Source: Hypericum androsaemum (taxonomy: Eukaryota; Streptophyta; Magnoliopsida; Malpighiales; Hypericaceae). From it: a DNA stretch of 64,000 bases. The translations under genes and the position numbers were made by a program. The notes beneath the pieces were generated by a model, which saw only the letters and a program-made list of their open reading frames with translations, searched no databases and was not told the origin of the DNA. The stretch spans positions 11,918,689 to 11,982,688 of the forward strand of contig OZ023180.1 in assembly GCA_963995505.1 (NCBI GenBank), given 5' to 3'. Below are positions 1 through 11,845 of this stretch, piece after piece (the stretch's first letter is position 1; the number at the start of each line of letters is the position of its first letter).

Positions 1-639
1 ATTAGTCAAATCCTCTATCCCACTCTTTATCACTCCACCCTAAGGCCATCAGGTTTCCTCTAGTCAATCAATTATGGGTTCTATGTTCTGCTTCAATATC
101 AAGTCCATCGGGTCATGCTACAATCATTTGGCAAATACCATAGGTTGGTGTTAATGCTAATCATACTTAATACCAACACAAGGTCTGTTGAGCCAAAAGC
201 GTTAAGGCTCCTAACTGATACACACTCTAACCTAAAACCCATCTGAAAGGGAAATAAGGACTACTATCATTTTGATAGATTTTTGCACAAAGCCTGGACA
301 TTTTGTACGTATAGCGTGAAATATTCAGAATGGAAATTACAGCCAGTTTAGCATGCTACACAACCACTTCTCTGGTAAGTCATCGAGATTTTTACCAAGT
401 GGAAGTAGTCGCCACTATTGACACGTGTCGCAGCAAACCCAATTGTGTTCTGCTGTTGTTGTAGGAGCAACATCAGACACTGGAACTGCGGCCGAGTGTG
501 AAGCAAACTGGGATGCCTTACCATAGGTCTCAAATTTTGAAAACTTATCAATTTCCTTAGTACTCACCCGCTCTTTTGCAGCATTAGTACTGCGATCAGT
601 TTTGCCTTCAATCTTAAAGCTTTTCAACCGGTCATCGCC

Positions 640-1804
640 ACTCATTTTTGGTAGACTTTTCTAACTTTCATCATCATCTATATCCCCAAAGAACTCTTTG
701 TAATGATCCCTAATTTTCCCATTATTCTAATTTTCTCATTTCTCATTAGGGCACCCGACCCACGAGAAGACTACTCACAACAAATTACGATGAACATTAA
801 TATGTTAAAAGGGATACAATGTCATAAGAGCAAAAATAACAAGATAGGGTTAGAGATGGCTCAATCGTGGAGGCCGCCTCGCTCCTTTCCTATCATCAAG
901 CTCCTTTCCTCCTCATGGGAGCTTTTCCTCTTAAGCCTCCTAAAACCATAACTTTTAGATGTCTAATGTCAAAAGCTTAGCCAGGTTAAATAGAGAAGGG
1001 CTATTTATAATTCAACCCCAATCTCCATCCGTAAAAACATGAGACCGAAATATTTGTAAAATATCTTTATAATCCAGGCAAAAGGCTAAAATGTCTATAA
1101 AATATCTCTATGCAAAATTCTTCGTTCAGTCATTCGGCGCCTGTTCTGCCATTTGGTGGCCTGAGCTGGTAGTGGGGAATTCATCTCTGGGAGCCATTTG
1201 GCGGATGCAAACTTCGATCGACAGCGGGCATGCCATTTGGTGGGTGGATTCGCCGATCGACATATTAGCTTGGAAACCCATTTTTCTTTTTCGCGGTCGT
1301 CGTTCATTGGTAAAATTGTTGACCAAATTAGGTCAGGGTGCTCTTAGTGACCCATCACGCACAAGCCCGCCGTTTGGCGGTGTGCCTGCCATTTTGTGTT
1401 CAGAGACATTCCACCGTTCGGCGACATAATTATCGATCGAATTTGAATGGGATGATTCGAGGCATTAAGGATATCCGCGGGTGCCATTCGATGCCTTTTC
1501 TGCAGTTCAGTGGCCTACATAGGGCAATCACCGCTCGATGCATATCTTGTTGTCGTTCGTCATTTTTGACGATTCTTCAGACTCAGCCTTCTTTCCTCTT
1601 GGTCCTTTCCACTTCTTGGCATCATCATATGCTCCTGTCATCTCAAACACCTTCTAAAGTCACAAGAATAAACAAGTAACACCATTCAAGGTAACAAACC
1701 TAAAAATGGCCAAAAAGACTCGAGGCTCAAGGACTTAAGACACGAAAAAGGGTCAAAATGACCGTTAAATGGCGTGATGAGATAGGCATTTTTTATGCTC
1801 ATCA
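640..1804 (-). repeat. 3' LTR of an Athila/Tat-like Ty3-gypsy element (end uncertain)
   Basis: Read on the minus strand, the LTR begins TGATGAGCATAAAAAATGCC at 1804. Immediately upstream is a purine-rich tract (AAGTGCGGGGTG) and the phrase TTGAGGACAAGCAAA, which commonly precedes the 3' LTR of plant Athila/Tat elements. A TATA-like box (ATTATAAATAG on minus) lies near 1003-1016. Sequence beyond it resembles the U5 region of such LTRs, including a GTGGGTCGGGTGCCC stretch near 745-760. The downstream end of the LTR and its target duplication were not found, so 640 is only a guess. The short ORFs that overlap here look like chance frames. Confidence 0.55.
1003..1016 (-). promoter_or_regulatory. 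LTR TATA-like box
   Basis: The minus strand reads ATTATAAATAGCCC, a good plant TATA context inside the Athila-like LTR. It would place the transcription start of a 5' LTR about 30 bases downstream, toward lower coordinates. This copy is the 3' LTR, so it is probably not driving the element. Confidence 0.4.
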
Positions 1805-3676
1805 CACCCCGCACTTGAATCTTTGCTTGTCCTCAAGCAAAAGACTAAAGCATGGGAACTAAAGACACATAAAACAAAAATAAACAAGATAAAACTTGGC
1901 AACTCTTCAACACAAAAGTGGCCCCCAAAACTTTGAACACTTGTCGCAAGACTACCCCACAACCAAAAAGTTTGCTCCCTTAAGTATAAAAATAGGAACA
2001 TGAAGAGACCACACTATTGGGAGTTTAAACAAGTGCTAACCCAAGGTGCGTGAAACCCGAGGGTTGACCACTCAGAGTGTAGGAAACTTTAAAGCTCACT
2101 ATATAGTAGTTAACTACCTAACCCTCGTGTATATGCCCGGGGTCTTGGGATATCCTATGTCCTACCTAGTGGAGTTACAATTCATCTGAGGTTCGTAATC
2201 AAGGGAACTTTCACGTAGGTTGTAATGTGGCCATAGTAAAGGTGACAATAATTAGATGGGAAGTAGCTAAACCACCCAATTCGAGGAACTTGTTACAACG
2301 GTACACTAGCTCTCATCTATTCTAGTTCACTCACCCTATGTCTAAATGCACACAAACCCGATGCAACCTAAGCCCCATTACTGCATAACACAAGCTTTAC
2401 CTTTTATTTGATTGCCTAATTCACAATATCAACACAAAATCATCTTTTTGTTATTTTCCTTTCTGTTTCACCCCTCTTTTCTTTTCTTTTTTTTATTTTT
2501 TTCATTTATTCATTCTTCGCAAATTTTTGGTTAGGCAAAGCTTGGCATTTTTGTTGGTCTTTTCTACCCGATTCCCCAATGTTCATTCCCAAAAGTTAGC
2601 CTATTCTACCATGTTATCCGTACAAACATCCCCAAAAGGCAGAATCATGCGCATCCTCAGACTAAGTGTCAAAGATGGGAATGATTTGGATTAGAGTTCA
2701 ACATGGCATGTGTATATATCAAGGAAATGGCTTAGGCTCAAAAGGGTTTAAACAATGAAAATTTAAGGGGGTTCGGTTCTAAGACTGTAGACTCGAATCC
2801 CTCAAAAATGACCCCCGTCATCCACAAAACACCCACAAAATTAAGAAAGAGCTGAGTACTAGCAGGATACCCCAATACTCCGGAGCATATAGACACCTCG
2901 TGAATAAAATTGAAGATGGTTGTTTCCTCCTTCGGCTCAAAATTATTTTCATAAGGTCACTCATCAACCCCCAAGTCCACCCACCAAGGAAGACCACAAG
3001 TTTAAACAACCAAGAGTGTTGAATCTCCGTATTCCAATGCTTTATACCCGGGGTATAATTCCTACTCGGTTTGGGGATTTGCTTTTGACAAAAAATTTAA
3101 AAATTTTAGGGGGGTCCTATTATGCTAAAATCGTGTCAAAACTTCACCTATACAAATTAGCTTAGACCTAAACAAGTATACAAACCACAATACTAACCAA
3201 ATGAATCAAATATGCACACGATAAAATAATATCACTTGCATGACTAATACAGAAAAGTTGGAGGAAGGTTCAGAGACGTCCTTGTATTTTATCGAGGACA
3301 AAATGACAGAGTACATGTGTATTGCTAGTCTGTGTGGGCAGAAATTGCAGGATCCTGTGAATAACAATCGATATCCACACAATACATAATAAAAGGACCT
3401 CCATGGCCAACATCATCTGTCTCGTGTCCACTGTCCCGTATACTGCATGTAGGCATATACATCTGTGGTGAATGCCTGGAGCTGAGACTCCAACAGCTCT
3501 TGAGAAGCAGCTAAGGCAGTAACCTGACTATGGGTCGCCTCATGTGCCAGTCTCTGTTGCTCCATCTGCTGTACCAAATCACGCGGAATCCTCTCTTCGT
3601 TCTCCTCATCGTCCTCATTCTCGTCCCTTTCTACTACACGAAGCTCGAAACGGGACCGTTGTCACAACTTTTGAAC
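1805..3676 (-). other. Non-coding spacer between env-like ORF and 3' LTR
   Basis: No convincing coding region is visible on either strand. The stretch has T-rich runs near 2455-2520. It matches the long spacer usual in Athila/Tat elements between the last ORF and the 3' LTR. The ORFs found here are short and show no recognisable motif. Confidence 0.5.
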
Positions 3677-4383
3677 TCAAGCCCATGGTTTCCATCCATA
3701 CCTCACAGTCATGGGGTTTTGTACCACCGAATGTGTCTTTTGTAAAGCAGAGATATCCAACTCTCGGGGCTCCACTTGGTCAGCAAGTCTCATCCACCGC
3801 TGCTCCTCCAAAGTGCACACAGACCTGGGTATCAAAGTCACTATGTGACCGTAGCATATATGCTTCTTGGTTCCTGCGGTGACCTGACGGAAGCAATAAA
3901 TAAGATGCATGTAGAAGTTACAGGGCACCCCCTTATGAGCACAATATAAAGAATGGAGCTTGTAGCCATAGATCTTGTTTAGCTCAGAGCTGGCAAATAT
4001 TTCCTGGGCCAGAAACCTGTGCAGCACTATCAGAGCATCCTTGCCAATCAGCTGAAGTGGACTTGGCGACGTGTACCTCTTCAACTTGGTAAGGTACTTC
4101 CACTCCTTAGTCTTGGTTGCCGTATTGGTGAAGCTATATTTCCCACCCATCGGGAACCCCAGAGCTTCACAAACTTCCCACTCAGTCATTGTATACTCCT
4201 TATTACAGTGTGTCGGAAGGAGATGCTTTCCTCGCCCAAACCAATACTCAGTGAGCAGAAGAACTCTTCCGTGAAAATTCGATATACCTCAATAGGTGCT
4301 TCTCCAACCAGCAGGAGCCCCGGCTCAGACAACTTGTCCTTGGCCCCCAACACATAAGAGATAAAATGAGGGTGCTGCTTCAT
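3677..4383 (-). pseudogene. Athila-type ORF1/env-like protein remnant
   Basis: Two overlapping minus-strand frames (4383-4186 and 4189-3677) join into one protein-like sequence with a frameshift near 4195. Visible phrases include EWEVCEALGFP, YGYKLHSLYCAHKG and HICYGHIVTLIPRSV. They resemble the 'putative plant transposon protein'/ATHILA ORF1 proteins encoded between pol and the 3' LTR. Position and orientation upstream of the LTR at 1804 agree with that role. I see no gag or pol for this element, so it is truncated above about 4.4 kb. The family assignment is from memory of the family style and is moderately sure at best. A plant-specific host protein is less likely because the frame is broken. 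Confidence 0.5.
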
Positions 4384-4990
4384 TTGAACTTCAAGATCGA
4401 GATAACGAATATGCTGATACTAGACGATTACGGACACACAAATAAAAACATCAGCTCTTTCATAATTACACTCCGAGAAAGGGCTTAAACTCTTCTCTTG
4501 GGCAAGGAACCAAACGAGATGGTTCTATTCGGAGATTCGTAGATTTAACTCAACGAAGTCAAAAATTAGTATCACCAATAAACAACAAGGGGCAATACAA
4601 GGAATCATCATTAGGATTTGGTGGTAAGAAACTTGAATTCATTTAAAAAAAATTTGTGTTCAAATCTTACAAATTTAAAAGAAACCATTAAAAGTTGTTC
4701 CTTAATAGGAATCAATAGTGCTCGAATCTGAAAACAACCGAAAAGATACAAGGAATTATCACACATAAAGGAGGAATTGGTTGTCAACTCCTCTCTTGTC
4801 CACAAAATTTTTAGATATGGCTTGCTCTTGTCTCCATCTATGCTAAGCTCCATATATGGTAGTCAGCAATCTCATAAAGAAGACCAAACTAAATGAACAA
4901 GTAGAAGCACCAACCCGTGAAACTGGCCACAGGCAAAGTTGCTAAGAAACTCTCGAAATAGAATTGGTAATGGATTCTTCAGAGAAGAGT
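4384..4990. other. No gene seen; probable decayed element sequence
   Basis: AT-rich sequence with only short ORFs (for example 4611-4853 on minus) and no recognisable domain. It separates the Athila-like remnant from the F-box pseudogene. Confidence 0.4.
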
Positions 4991-5002
4991 TTAGCTAAGG
5001 CG

Positions 5003-5300
5003 ATGGCGGGCAGTAAGAAGACTATTGAAGACTTATACCTGCATGTGATCCTGCATATCCTCACGTTTCTCCCAACCCCAACCCCCATTTACACCTCCAT
5101 GATCTCCCGCTGGTTCTTCGGTTTGTGGACCTAGTGCCCCTCCCTCACCTTTGACTTCCATTTGTACCCGGCGGCCAGCTCCCTGGCAACCATCGGCCGC
5201 TCTTTCTGCCACATCTTGCACTAGACACTCCTCCTTCGCAGCCGCACCAACCCGCTCCACTCTTTCCGCCTCCTCAGCTTTCTTACCACTCCATCTAAAA
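5003..5300 (+). pseudogene. F-box/LRR gene, 5' fragment with stop codons
   Basis: From the ATG at 5003 the frame reads an F-box-like start (EDLYLHVILHILTFLPT, then YTSMISRWFFGLW), a TAG stop at codon 44, more matching sequence (CPSLTFDF), and a second TAG in the LH-stop-TLLLRSR stretch. The match then continues with NPLHSFRLLSF. The same order occurs in the intact F-box protein at 57170-58198 (DLPLEVILHIFTFLPT, SMVSRRFRQLW, SPSLTFEF, DKVLLLRDHSSPLNSFRLLEF). This is a diverged, 5'-only copy of that family. The homology fades after about 5290 and there is no LRR part. F-box proteins are the substrate-recognition subunits of SCF ubiquitin ligases. This copy cannot make one. Confidence 0.8.
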
Positions 5301-5583
5301 GTAATCAAAGAACCAAAATAATATCCCATCAAGTTACCGAGCACCATCACCATCGCCCAAGAAAAGGAAAACAGGAGAGAGAGGGGGAGAGGACTGAGGT
5401 TAGAAAATTAGGGCACCCAAGTCACTTAATGAGGTGCGATATTACCATTGTACCCTTAATAAATAAATAAACATTTTAAAAAATATAAATATTTAAGGAA
5501 TTTCTCCCATAAGGAATTGCAGCAGCAGTATAGCGTAGTAGTGAATGGTATCTGCGCTATAGCGTCGCTGAATCTAATTACTC
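5301..5583. other. No gene seen
   Basis: AT-rich sequence running up to the target duplication of the copia element. No conserved coding sequence is visible. Confidence 0.4.
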
Positions 5584-5588
5584 ATAAG
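5584..5588. repeat. Target-site duplication ATAAG (left copy)
   Basis: ATAAG abuts the left LTR. An identical ATAAG lies at 11664-11668, right after the other LTR, as expected for a 5-bp integrase duplication. Confidence 0.8.
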
Positions 5589-6558
5589 TCAGAGGGTTGG
5601 TGTACTTGATTAAGATCTACGGCAGTCGAGGCAAGGGTTGCACACTTTCTCCGTAAGACGAGATTGCCCCGTATATTTCAGTGCGGTACGGACTACGACA
5701 ATCGTCCCCAAGATACAACGACTGTTCCGGCGTTTCCAAGAACATTGCACACGTATCTCGAAACTTTCGGGCGAACCCTTATATACCAAGAACTTTCGGA
5801 CGGACTATTTGCAAGTGAAGAACGGGGGGAGAGGAGAAGACAACAATGCGTATGAAATGCACTTGCTGTTGGGATGAGGAAAATGGCAAGGGGGCAGGCC
5901 TATTTATAGGCTAGAGGAGGCAGGAAAGCAGCCACCCCGAAGGGACGCGTTCGTTCGGCCAGCAGGCTGGCTGGCTGCGCTCGTGACCCTTCGGTGGCTT
6001 CTGGATCCTTCCAGGCGTGCCCAGCCTGTGCTGGCGCCCTTTCGCGAGGGATCTCGCAGCCCTTCGGCCTTCTAGAAGTCTCCTGGACATTCCAGCCCTT
6101 CGTGCCTCTTCGGTGGCCATCCTGGAAGGCGCTCGCAGCTCCTCGTCGCTTCGGTAGCTACGCAACTCTCTCCAGACTCGGGCAAAATACTTAAGGCTCC
6201 TCCAGCTCCTCGCGATGATGCGCACGTGCGAAGTACCAAGTGCGCCACAAAGCGCCCATTGCGACCTGCGTCCAATACGCCATGCGCACACGCACACGCA
6301 CACGCACACGCGCGTGTGCGTGCGCGAGCTCGTGCTCGTGCTCGGATGGTGCATAGCACCATCCTCGTCGCGGTCCGAGTTGGCTTTCCCTCCAGGTGGT
6401 CAACTTTTTTCCTAGTCAACAAGGAATTCCTCCTTATAAACTAGAAAATGTTGGTGCCACTTTCCAATGTGGGATTGCACTTTCCATTTCCCTTTTGGGC
6501 CTCCACTTTGGGCCTTTCCACTTTGGGCTTTGAATTGAATTTTCATTCAAACCCAACA
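5589..6558 (-). repeat. copia 3' LTR (970 bp)
   Basis: On minus it begins TGTTGGGTTTGAATG at 6558 and ends CCCTCTGA at 5589. It contains a TATA-like box (CTATAAATAG) near 5908-5917. Relative to the other LTR it has about 180 extra bases around 5985-6160 (several TTCGGT/CCTTCC phrases) and a long alternating CACG/GTGC tract at about 6282-6328. Confidence 0.88.
6281..6330. repeat. Alternating purine-pyrimidine (CACACG/CGTGTG) tract
   Basis: About 48 bases of near-perfect purine-pyrimidine alternation, centred on CACACGCGCGTGTG, which is self-complementary. Such tracts can form Z-DNA or a hairpin. The corresponding place in the 5' LTR (about 11460-11480) holds only a short GCGCACGCGCGTGC version, so the tract expanded in this LTR. 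The Arg/Ala/His-rich ORFs over it are artefacts of the repeat. Confidence 0.75.
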
Positions 6559-7021
6559 ATCCCCCACATGAATGATGATTAATGCATACAGACTCTAATT
6601 GAAAGTTCTGACGTGTTATTATTGCATCGAGACAGGTAGCTTGCGGCATAAACCAAGATAATAACATTTACACAATAATAACCCTAGTATATTTGGGTTC
6701 TCACGTTGTGTCTGTTTCTGCCATGGACCGTATCTTGGGTTCATAAGTGTTTTTCCCATTTGAAGCGGCCTCACTTCACACTTACATAGGTGATCTCCTA
6801 TCAGGAGTATCCTGCCATACTCCACCTTTATGAAGGTATAGGAATCATTAAAAGTGTAATGCTTAACCTTACCACACTTCTGCAGGTTAATACCTGGGCA
6901 ACTTCTGAGAATGAGATAGGTTCCAGGTGATTAACTGAACCCTCCATAACTTAGTTGTCTCATTGAACCAAGTTTGTGGGATCTCCACTCATCATGGTTG
7001 AATTACTACTATGGACGTTCT
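6559..7021 (-). other. copia 3' non-coding region with polypurine tract
   Basis: Lies between the RNase H stop and the 3' LTR. The minus strand reads ATGTGGGGGAT directly against the LTR start; this is the plus-strand primer (polypurine tract). No ORF of note. Confidence 0.7.
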
Positions 7022-10000
7022 TTAGTGTGTGGATTTTAATCCCATTCCCCTTACTACGTTGTACATTTGATCTCTATTAATTCCTTTCGTAAAAGGATCA
7101 GCTAAGTTGTCCTTGGACTTTACGTAATTAATGGTGATCACCCCACTAGAGATCAACTGTCTAACGGTATTGTATCTCCGACGGATATGTCGAGACTTTC
7201 CATTGTACAATGTACTTTGTGCTCTCCCGATTGCAGACATGCTATCACAATGTATTAATACGGGAGGCACCGGTTTGCTCCAGCATAGAATATCCTATAG
7301 GAAATTTCTGAGCCATTCAGCTTCTTCCCTAGCTTTGTCTAGCACTATAAACTCTGATTCCATGGTGGATCGAGCTATGCACGTTTGTTTAGAGGACTTC
7401 CAACACACAGCTCCTCCTCTTATGGTGAATACGTATCCACTCGTGTATTTAGAGTCCTTAGTGTCTGATATCCAATTTGCGTCACTGTATCCTTCTAATA
7501 CAGCTGGATATTTAGCATAATGTATGCCATGGTTTATGGTATGTTTTAAATACCGTAAAACCCTTTCCAGAGCTAGCCAGTGATCCGTCCCTGGATTACT
7601 TGTGAATCTACTAAGCTTACTAACTGAGTACGCAATATCGGGACGTGTGCAGTTTGTTAAATATGTCAAGCTCCCGATAATTTGTGCATACCTCAGTTGA
7701 GATACTGGGTCCCCTCGATTCTTGGCTAAGTGTAGATTCAAATCTACTGGAGTCTTAACCGGAGGTTTGTCAAAAGCTTCAAATTTCTTGAGCACGCTTT
7801 CCACGTAGTGGGATTGCGTCAAGATAATTTTGTCAGCTTTCCTAGAAATTTTTATTCCTAGTATGACGTCTGCCAGACCCATATCTTTCATGTCAAAGTG
7901 ATTCTTTAACATGTTCTTAGTTTTCACAATAACCTCTTTATTGCTTCCCATAATTAGTAAGTCATCTACATAGAGACATAAAATTACGTAAGCTTCAAGT
8001 GTGCCCTTAATGTAAATACATTTATCGCACTCATTGATCTTAAATCTATTCGACAGCATTGTTCCGTCAAATTTTTTGTGCCAGTGTTTCGACGCTTGTT
8101 TTAGCCCGTATAGTGACTTGACTAGTCGACACACTTTATGCTCTTGACCGGGAGCCACAAACCCTTCAGGTTGCTCCATGTATATCTCCTCTTCCAGTTC
8201 TCCATTTAGAAAAGCTATTTTTACGTCCATTTGGTGGATCTCGAGGTTATAGAGTACTGTAATAGCTATGAGTACTCTAATTGATGTGATTCTTGTGACC
8301 GGTGAATACGTGTCAAAGAAATCATATCCCTCCTTCTGTTTGAACCCCTTAGCTACCAATCGAGCTTTGTACTTGTCGATTGATCCATCAGCTTTGTATT
8401 TCTTTTTTAGGATCCACCTGCATCCCAAAGGTTTGCAGCCCGGTGGGAGATCCACGATTTCCCACGTGTGGTTTTGCATAATGGATTCTATCTCACTATT
8501 GATAGCTTCCTTCCAGAGAGGAGCATCTGGACTGGACAATGCCTCTTGGATTATCCTGGGTTCATCTTCTAACGCGTAGGTTAGATAATCCGGACCAAAG
8601 GATTTGGTTACCTTCGTCCGTTTACTACATCTAGGTTCATCATCTTCCTGATTTGACCCTTGCGTTGTCTCGTGAGCCCTTTTCTTTGGACTTCCTTCCT
8701 TTCTTTCCTTATTAGGAAAGCTATTCTCAAAGAACGTTGCGTTCCTTGATTCTATGACCATTCCCGCGTTTACCTCAGGATTTTCAGATTTATGCACCAA
8801 AAATCGATAAGCACTACTATTTTGTGCATATCCGATAAAGATGTAATCAATGGTCTTGGGTCCTATTCTCACCTGCTTAGGCTTAGGTACTTCGACCTTT
8901 GCTAGGCACCCCCACACTTTAAGGTAACCGTAGGAAGGCTTCCTTCCTTTTCGTAGTTCATATGGGGTTTTATCCCTTTTCTTGTATGGTAATTTGTTTA
9001 GAATGTGGTTAGCTGAGAGCATAGCTTCCCCCCACATGTTCTGGGGTAAGCCCGAGCTAATCAACATAGCGTTCATCATCTCCTTAAGAGTTCGATTTTT
9101 GCGTTAAGCTACGCCATTCGATTGAGGTGAGTAAGGAGCAGTCGTCTGATGAATAATGCCATGTTCTCGACAGAGTTCATCAAACGGAGCTACATATTCT
9201 CCCCCTCGATCACTTCGGATCATTTTGATTTTCACGCTGAGTTGATTTTCAACCTCATTCTTATATCTCTTAAAGGCATCAAGCGCTTCGTCTTTGCCCT
9301 TTAGGAGATATACGTAACAGTATCTCGTACAATTATCGATAAACGTGATAAAGTATTTCTTCTCGCCTTTAGTTTGCACGTGTTTCATATCGCAAGTGTC
9401 CGTATGAATTAACTCTAAAGGCGTAGTACATCTTTCCACCGAATGGAAAAGTGCTTTGGTCATTTTAGCCTCCACACATACTTCACATTTATTGGATGGG
9501 TTGAACTCTAGATTCGATAATAAATTTAAACTTACTAACTTTCTTAGCGAGTTTAAATTTATGTGTCCTAATCTACCATGCCATAAATTGGAACACTCGG
9601 CCAAGTAAGAAGAAGCGTTAACTTTATTTTTACCGTTAAAGGTGCGATGTACAGTTATTACATTCATCTTAAACAGCCTCTTTTCTAGATAACCCTTTCC
9701 TATGAATTGACCCACTTTGGTCAGTACAAACTTATCAGCCTCAAATATAAGCTTAAGACTGGCTTTGCTTAACAGTGAGCCGGAAACTAAGTTCTTGCGG
9801 ATGTCCGGGACATGCAGCATATCCTTGAGGGTTAGCTCCTTTCCTAAGGTCAGCTTCAGGACCACCTTACCCAGACCGATGATCTTGGACGTTGTGGAGT
9901 TTTCCATGAATAGCTTTCGGCCGGTGATCGGGATATAGCTCGAGAACATCTCCTTGTCTGAGCAGATGTGGCGGGTAGCTCCTGTATCTACGAACCACTC

Positions 10001-10906
10001 TCTCGGATTGTCTACCAGGTTGGCTTCAAACACCACGGCTGACAGATCCATTTGAGACAAGTCTTCAGCCATGTTAGCCTTTCCTTGGTCGTCCTTCTTT
10101 GACTGGCGACAGTCCTTAGCCATGTGGCCAGGTTTGCCGCAGTTGTAGCAGTTAACCTTGATCTTCTTGTTCTTTTTATTCTTGGGCTCTTGCTTCTCCT
10201 GCTTATCCCCAGACTTCTTCCTCTTCTTCCCACCTTTTCCCTCGGCGAGGTGCACGGTGTTTTCAGAGTTAGCCTTGCCTTGCTTGACTTCAGATTTTCG
10301 ATTGTCTTCCTCGATCCTTAGTCTCACTATCAGGTCTTCTAGGCCCATGTCCTTCCTCTTGTGCTTGAGGTAGCTCATGAAGTCCTTCCAGAGCGGGGGG
10401 AGCTTCTCGATCATCGCAGCTACTTGGAAGGACTCGCTGAGTTGCATCCCATGGGCTTGGATCTCATGAAGGATCAGCTGCAACTCCTGCACTTGGTTGA
10501 TGACCTTCTTGGAGTCCACCATCTTGAAGTCGAGGAATCGTCCGACGATGAATTTCTTCATCCCGACATCCTCCGTTTTGTACTTCTTCTCGAGTGAATT
10601 CCACAGCTCCTTAGTGGTCTTGGCATCTGCGTAGACGTTGTAGAGCGTGTCGTCTAGTCCATTCAGGACGTAGTTCTGGCACAGGAAGTCGTTGTGACTC
10701 CAAGCTTTGAGAGCGTTGATCTTCTGTTGATCCGTCTCATTTTCTGCCACCTTCGGAGCCTCTTCCTCCAAGAATCAGACCAGGTTGAGCGTCGTCAGGT
10801 AGAACAACATCTTTTGTTGCCATCTCTTGAACTCGGTACCGTTGAACTTAGCCGACCTTTCGGCGTGGACAGTTCCCGGGACCGGTGCTGAGCTTGTCGA
10901 TGCCAT
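7022..10906 (-). pseudogene. Ty1-copia gag-pol polyprotein with three stop codons
   Basis: One reading frame of 1295 codons runs from the ATG at 10906 (MASTSSAPVPG) to the stop at 7022. GAG comes first, then a CCHC knuckle ([14 protein letters not shown], about residues 253-266), protease ([12 protein letters not shown], about 305), integrase (first Asp about 500, SDRGGEY about 566), reverse transcriptase ([10 protein letters not shown], about 977) and RNase H. The frame is broken only by TGA at 10777-10775 (codon 44), TAA at 9106-9104 (codon 601) and TAG at 7297-7295; no frameshift was found. The TAA replaces the Glu of the integrase motif NGVAERKN, the catalytic acidic residue of the DDE triad in this family. 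The TGA falls where relatives have Arg (CGA to TGA would be a C-to-T change). The polyprotein would encode virus-like particle, processing, integration and reverse-transcription functions. This copy is unlikely to be autonomous. Confidence 0.93.
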
Positions 10907-10943
10907 TTTCAAGTACACAATCTCGTCTTACAATTGTTGTTTG

Positions 10944-11663
10944 TCAGAGGGTTGGTGTACTTGATTAGGATCTACGGCAGTCGAGGCAAGTGTTGGACTC
11001 TTTCTCCATAAGACGAGATTGCCCCGTATATTTCAGTGCGGTACGGGCTACGACAATCGTCCCCAAGATACAACGACTATTCGGGCATTTCCAAGAACGT
11101 TGCACACGTATCTCGAAACTTTCGGGCGAACCCTTATATACCCAGAACTTTCGGACGGACTATTTGCAAGTGAAGAACGGGGGGAGAGGAGAAGACAACA
11201 ATGCGTATGAAATGCACTTGCTGCTGGGATGAGGAAAATGGCAAGGGGGCAGGCCTATTTATAGGCTGGAGGAGGCAGGGAAGCAGCCACCCCGAAGGGA
11301 CATGTTCGTTCGGCCAGCAGGCTGGCTGGCTGCGCTCGTGGCCCTTTTGCGAGGGATAGCTACGCAGGTGTCTCCAGACTCGGGCAAAATACTTAAGGCT
11401 CCTCCAGACGATGCGCACGTGCCAAGTGCGCCACAAAGCGCCCATTGCGACCAATGCGCCATGCGCACGCGCGTGCGGTCCAAGTTGGCTTTCCCTCCAG
11501 GTGGTCAACTTATTTCCTAGTCAACAAGAAGTTCCTCCTTATAAGCTAGAAAATGTTGGTGCCACTTTCCAATGTGGGATTGCACTTTCCATTTTCCTTT
11601 TGGGCCTCCACTTTGGGCCTTTCCACTTTGGGCTTTGCATTGAATTTTTATTCAAACCCAACA
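10944..11663 (-). repeat. copia 5' LTR (720 bp)
   Basis: On minus it begins TGTTGGGTTTGAATA at 11663. It carries a TATA-like CTATAAATAG near 11258-11267 and ends CCCTCTGA at 10944. The gag ATG lies 38 bases downstream. It aligns with 5589-6558 apart from internal gaps. Confidence 0.88.
11258..11267 (-). promoter_or_regulatory. TATA box of the copia 5' LTR
   Basis: CCTATAAATAGG on the minus strand is well placed for initiating genomic RNA within the 5' LTR. The same box is at 5908-5917 in the 3' LTR. Confidence 0.5.
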
Positions 11664-11845
11664 ATAAGCCCGGACTCGGAAGAACAACAATGCCAATAAA
11701 AAAATGTGCCAGTCTGAGCTAATCACAGCATATTTCTGCCGCCAACAGACAGATCCTTCCAATAGTGTATCATATCTAGATCTCTTTATTAAAAACCATA
11801 TGGCAGGACAGCTGAAAAATGCAAAGTCTACCCAAGAAAACTTAC

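Larger units (their letters stand above)
5589..11663 (-). mobile_element. Complete Ty1-copia LTR retrotransposon
   Basis: The element reads on the minus strand: 5' LTR (11663-10944), gag-pol (10906-7022), a purine tract (GTGGGGGAT) just before the 3' LTR, and the 3' LTR (6558-5589). It is flanked by ATAAG target duplications. Domain order is GAG, protease, integrase, reverse transcriptase, RNase H, which is the copia order. No canonical TGGTATCAGAGC primer site follows the 5' LTR, so priming may use another tRNA segment. I did not assign a lineage. The two LTRs differ greatly in length (720 and 970 bp) because of internal indels, so the insertion is not very recent or one LTR expanded. Confidence 0.93.

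Noticed and set aside
5033..5353. Minus-strand ORF of 106 codons (Glu/Gly/Ala-rich)
   Set aside because: It is the antisense of the F-box pseudogene on plus, which has clear homology.
5911..6444. Several overlapping ORFs of 66-147 codons with long Arg/Ala/His/Cys runs on both strands
   Set aside because: They lie inside the copia 3' LTR and are produced by the CACACG/CGTGTG tract and GC-rich LTR sequence. All six frames are open there, so coding is not implied.
8268..8579. Plus-strand ORFs inside 7-10.8 kb
   Set aside because: They are opposite-strand shadows of the copia polyprotein and show no motif of their own.
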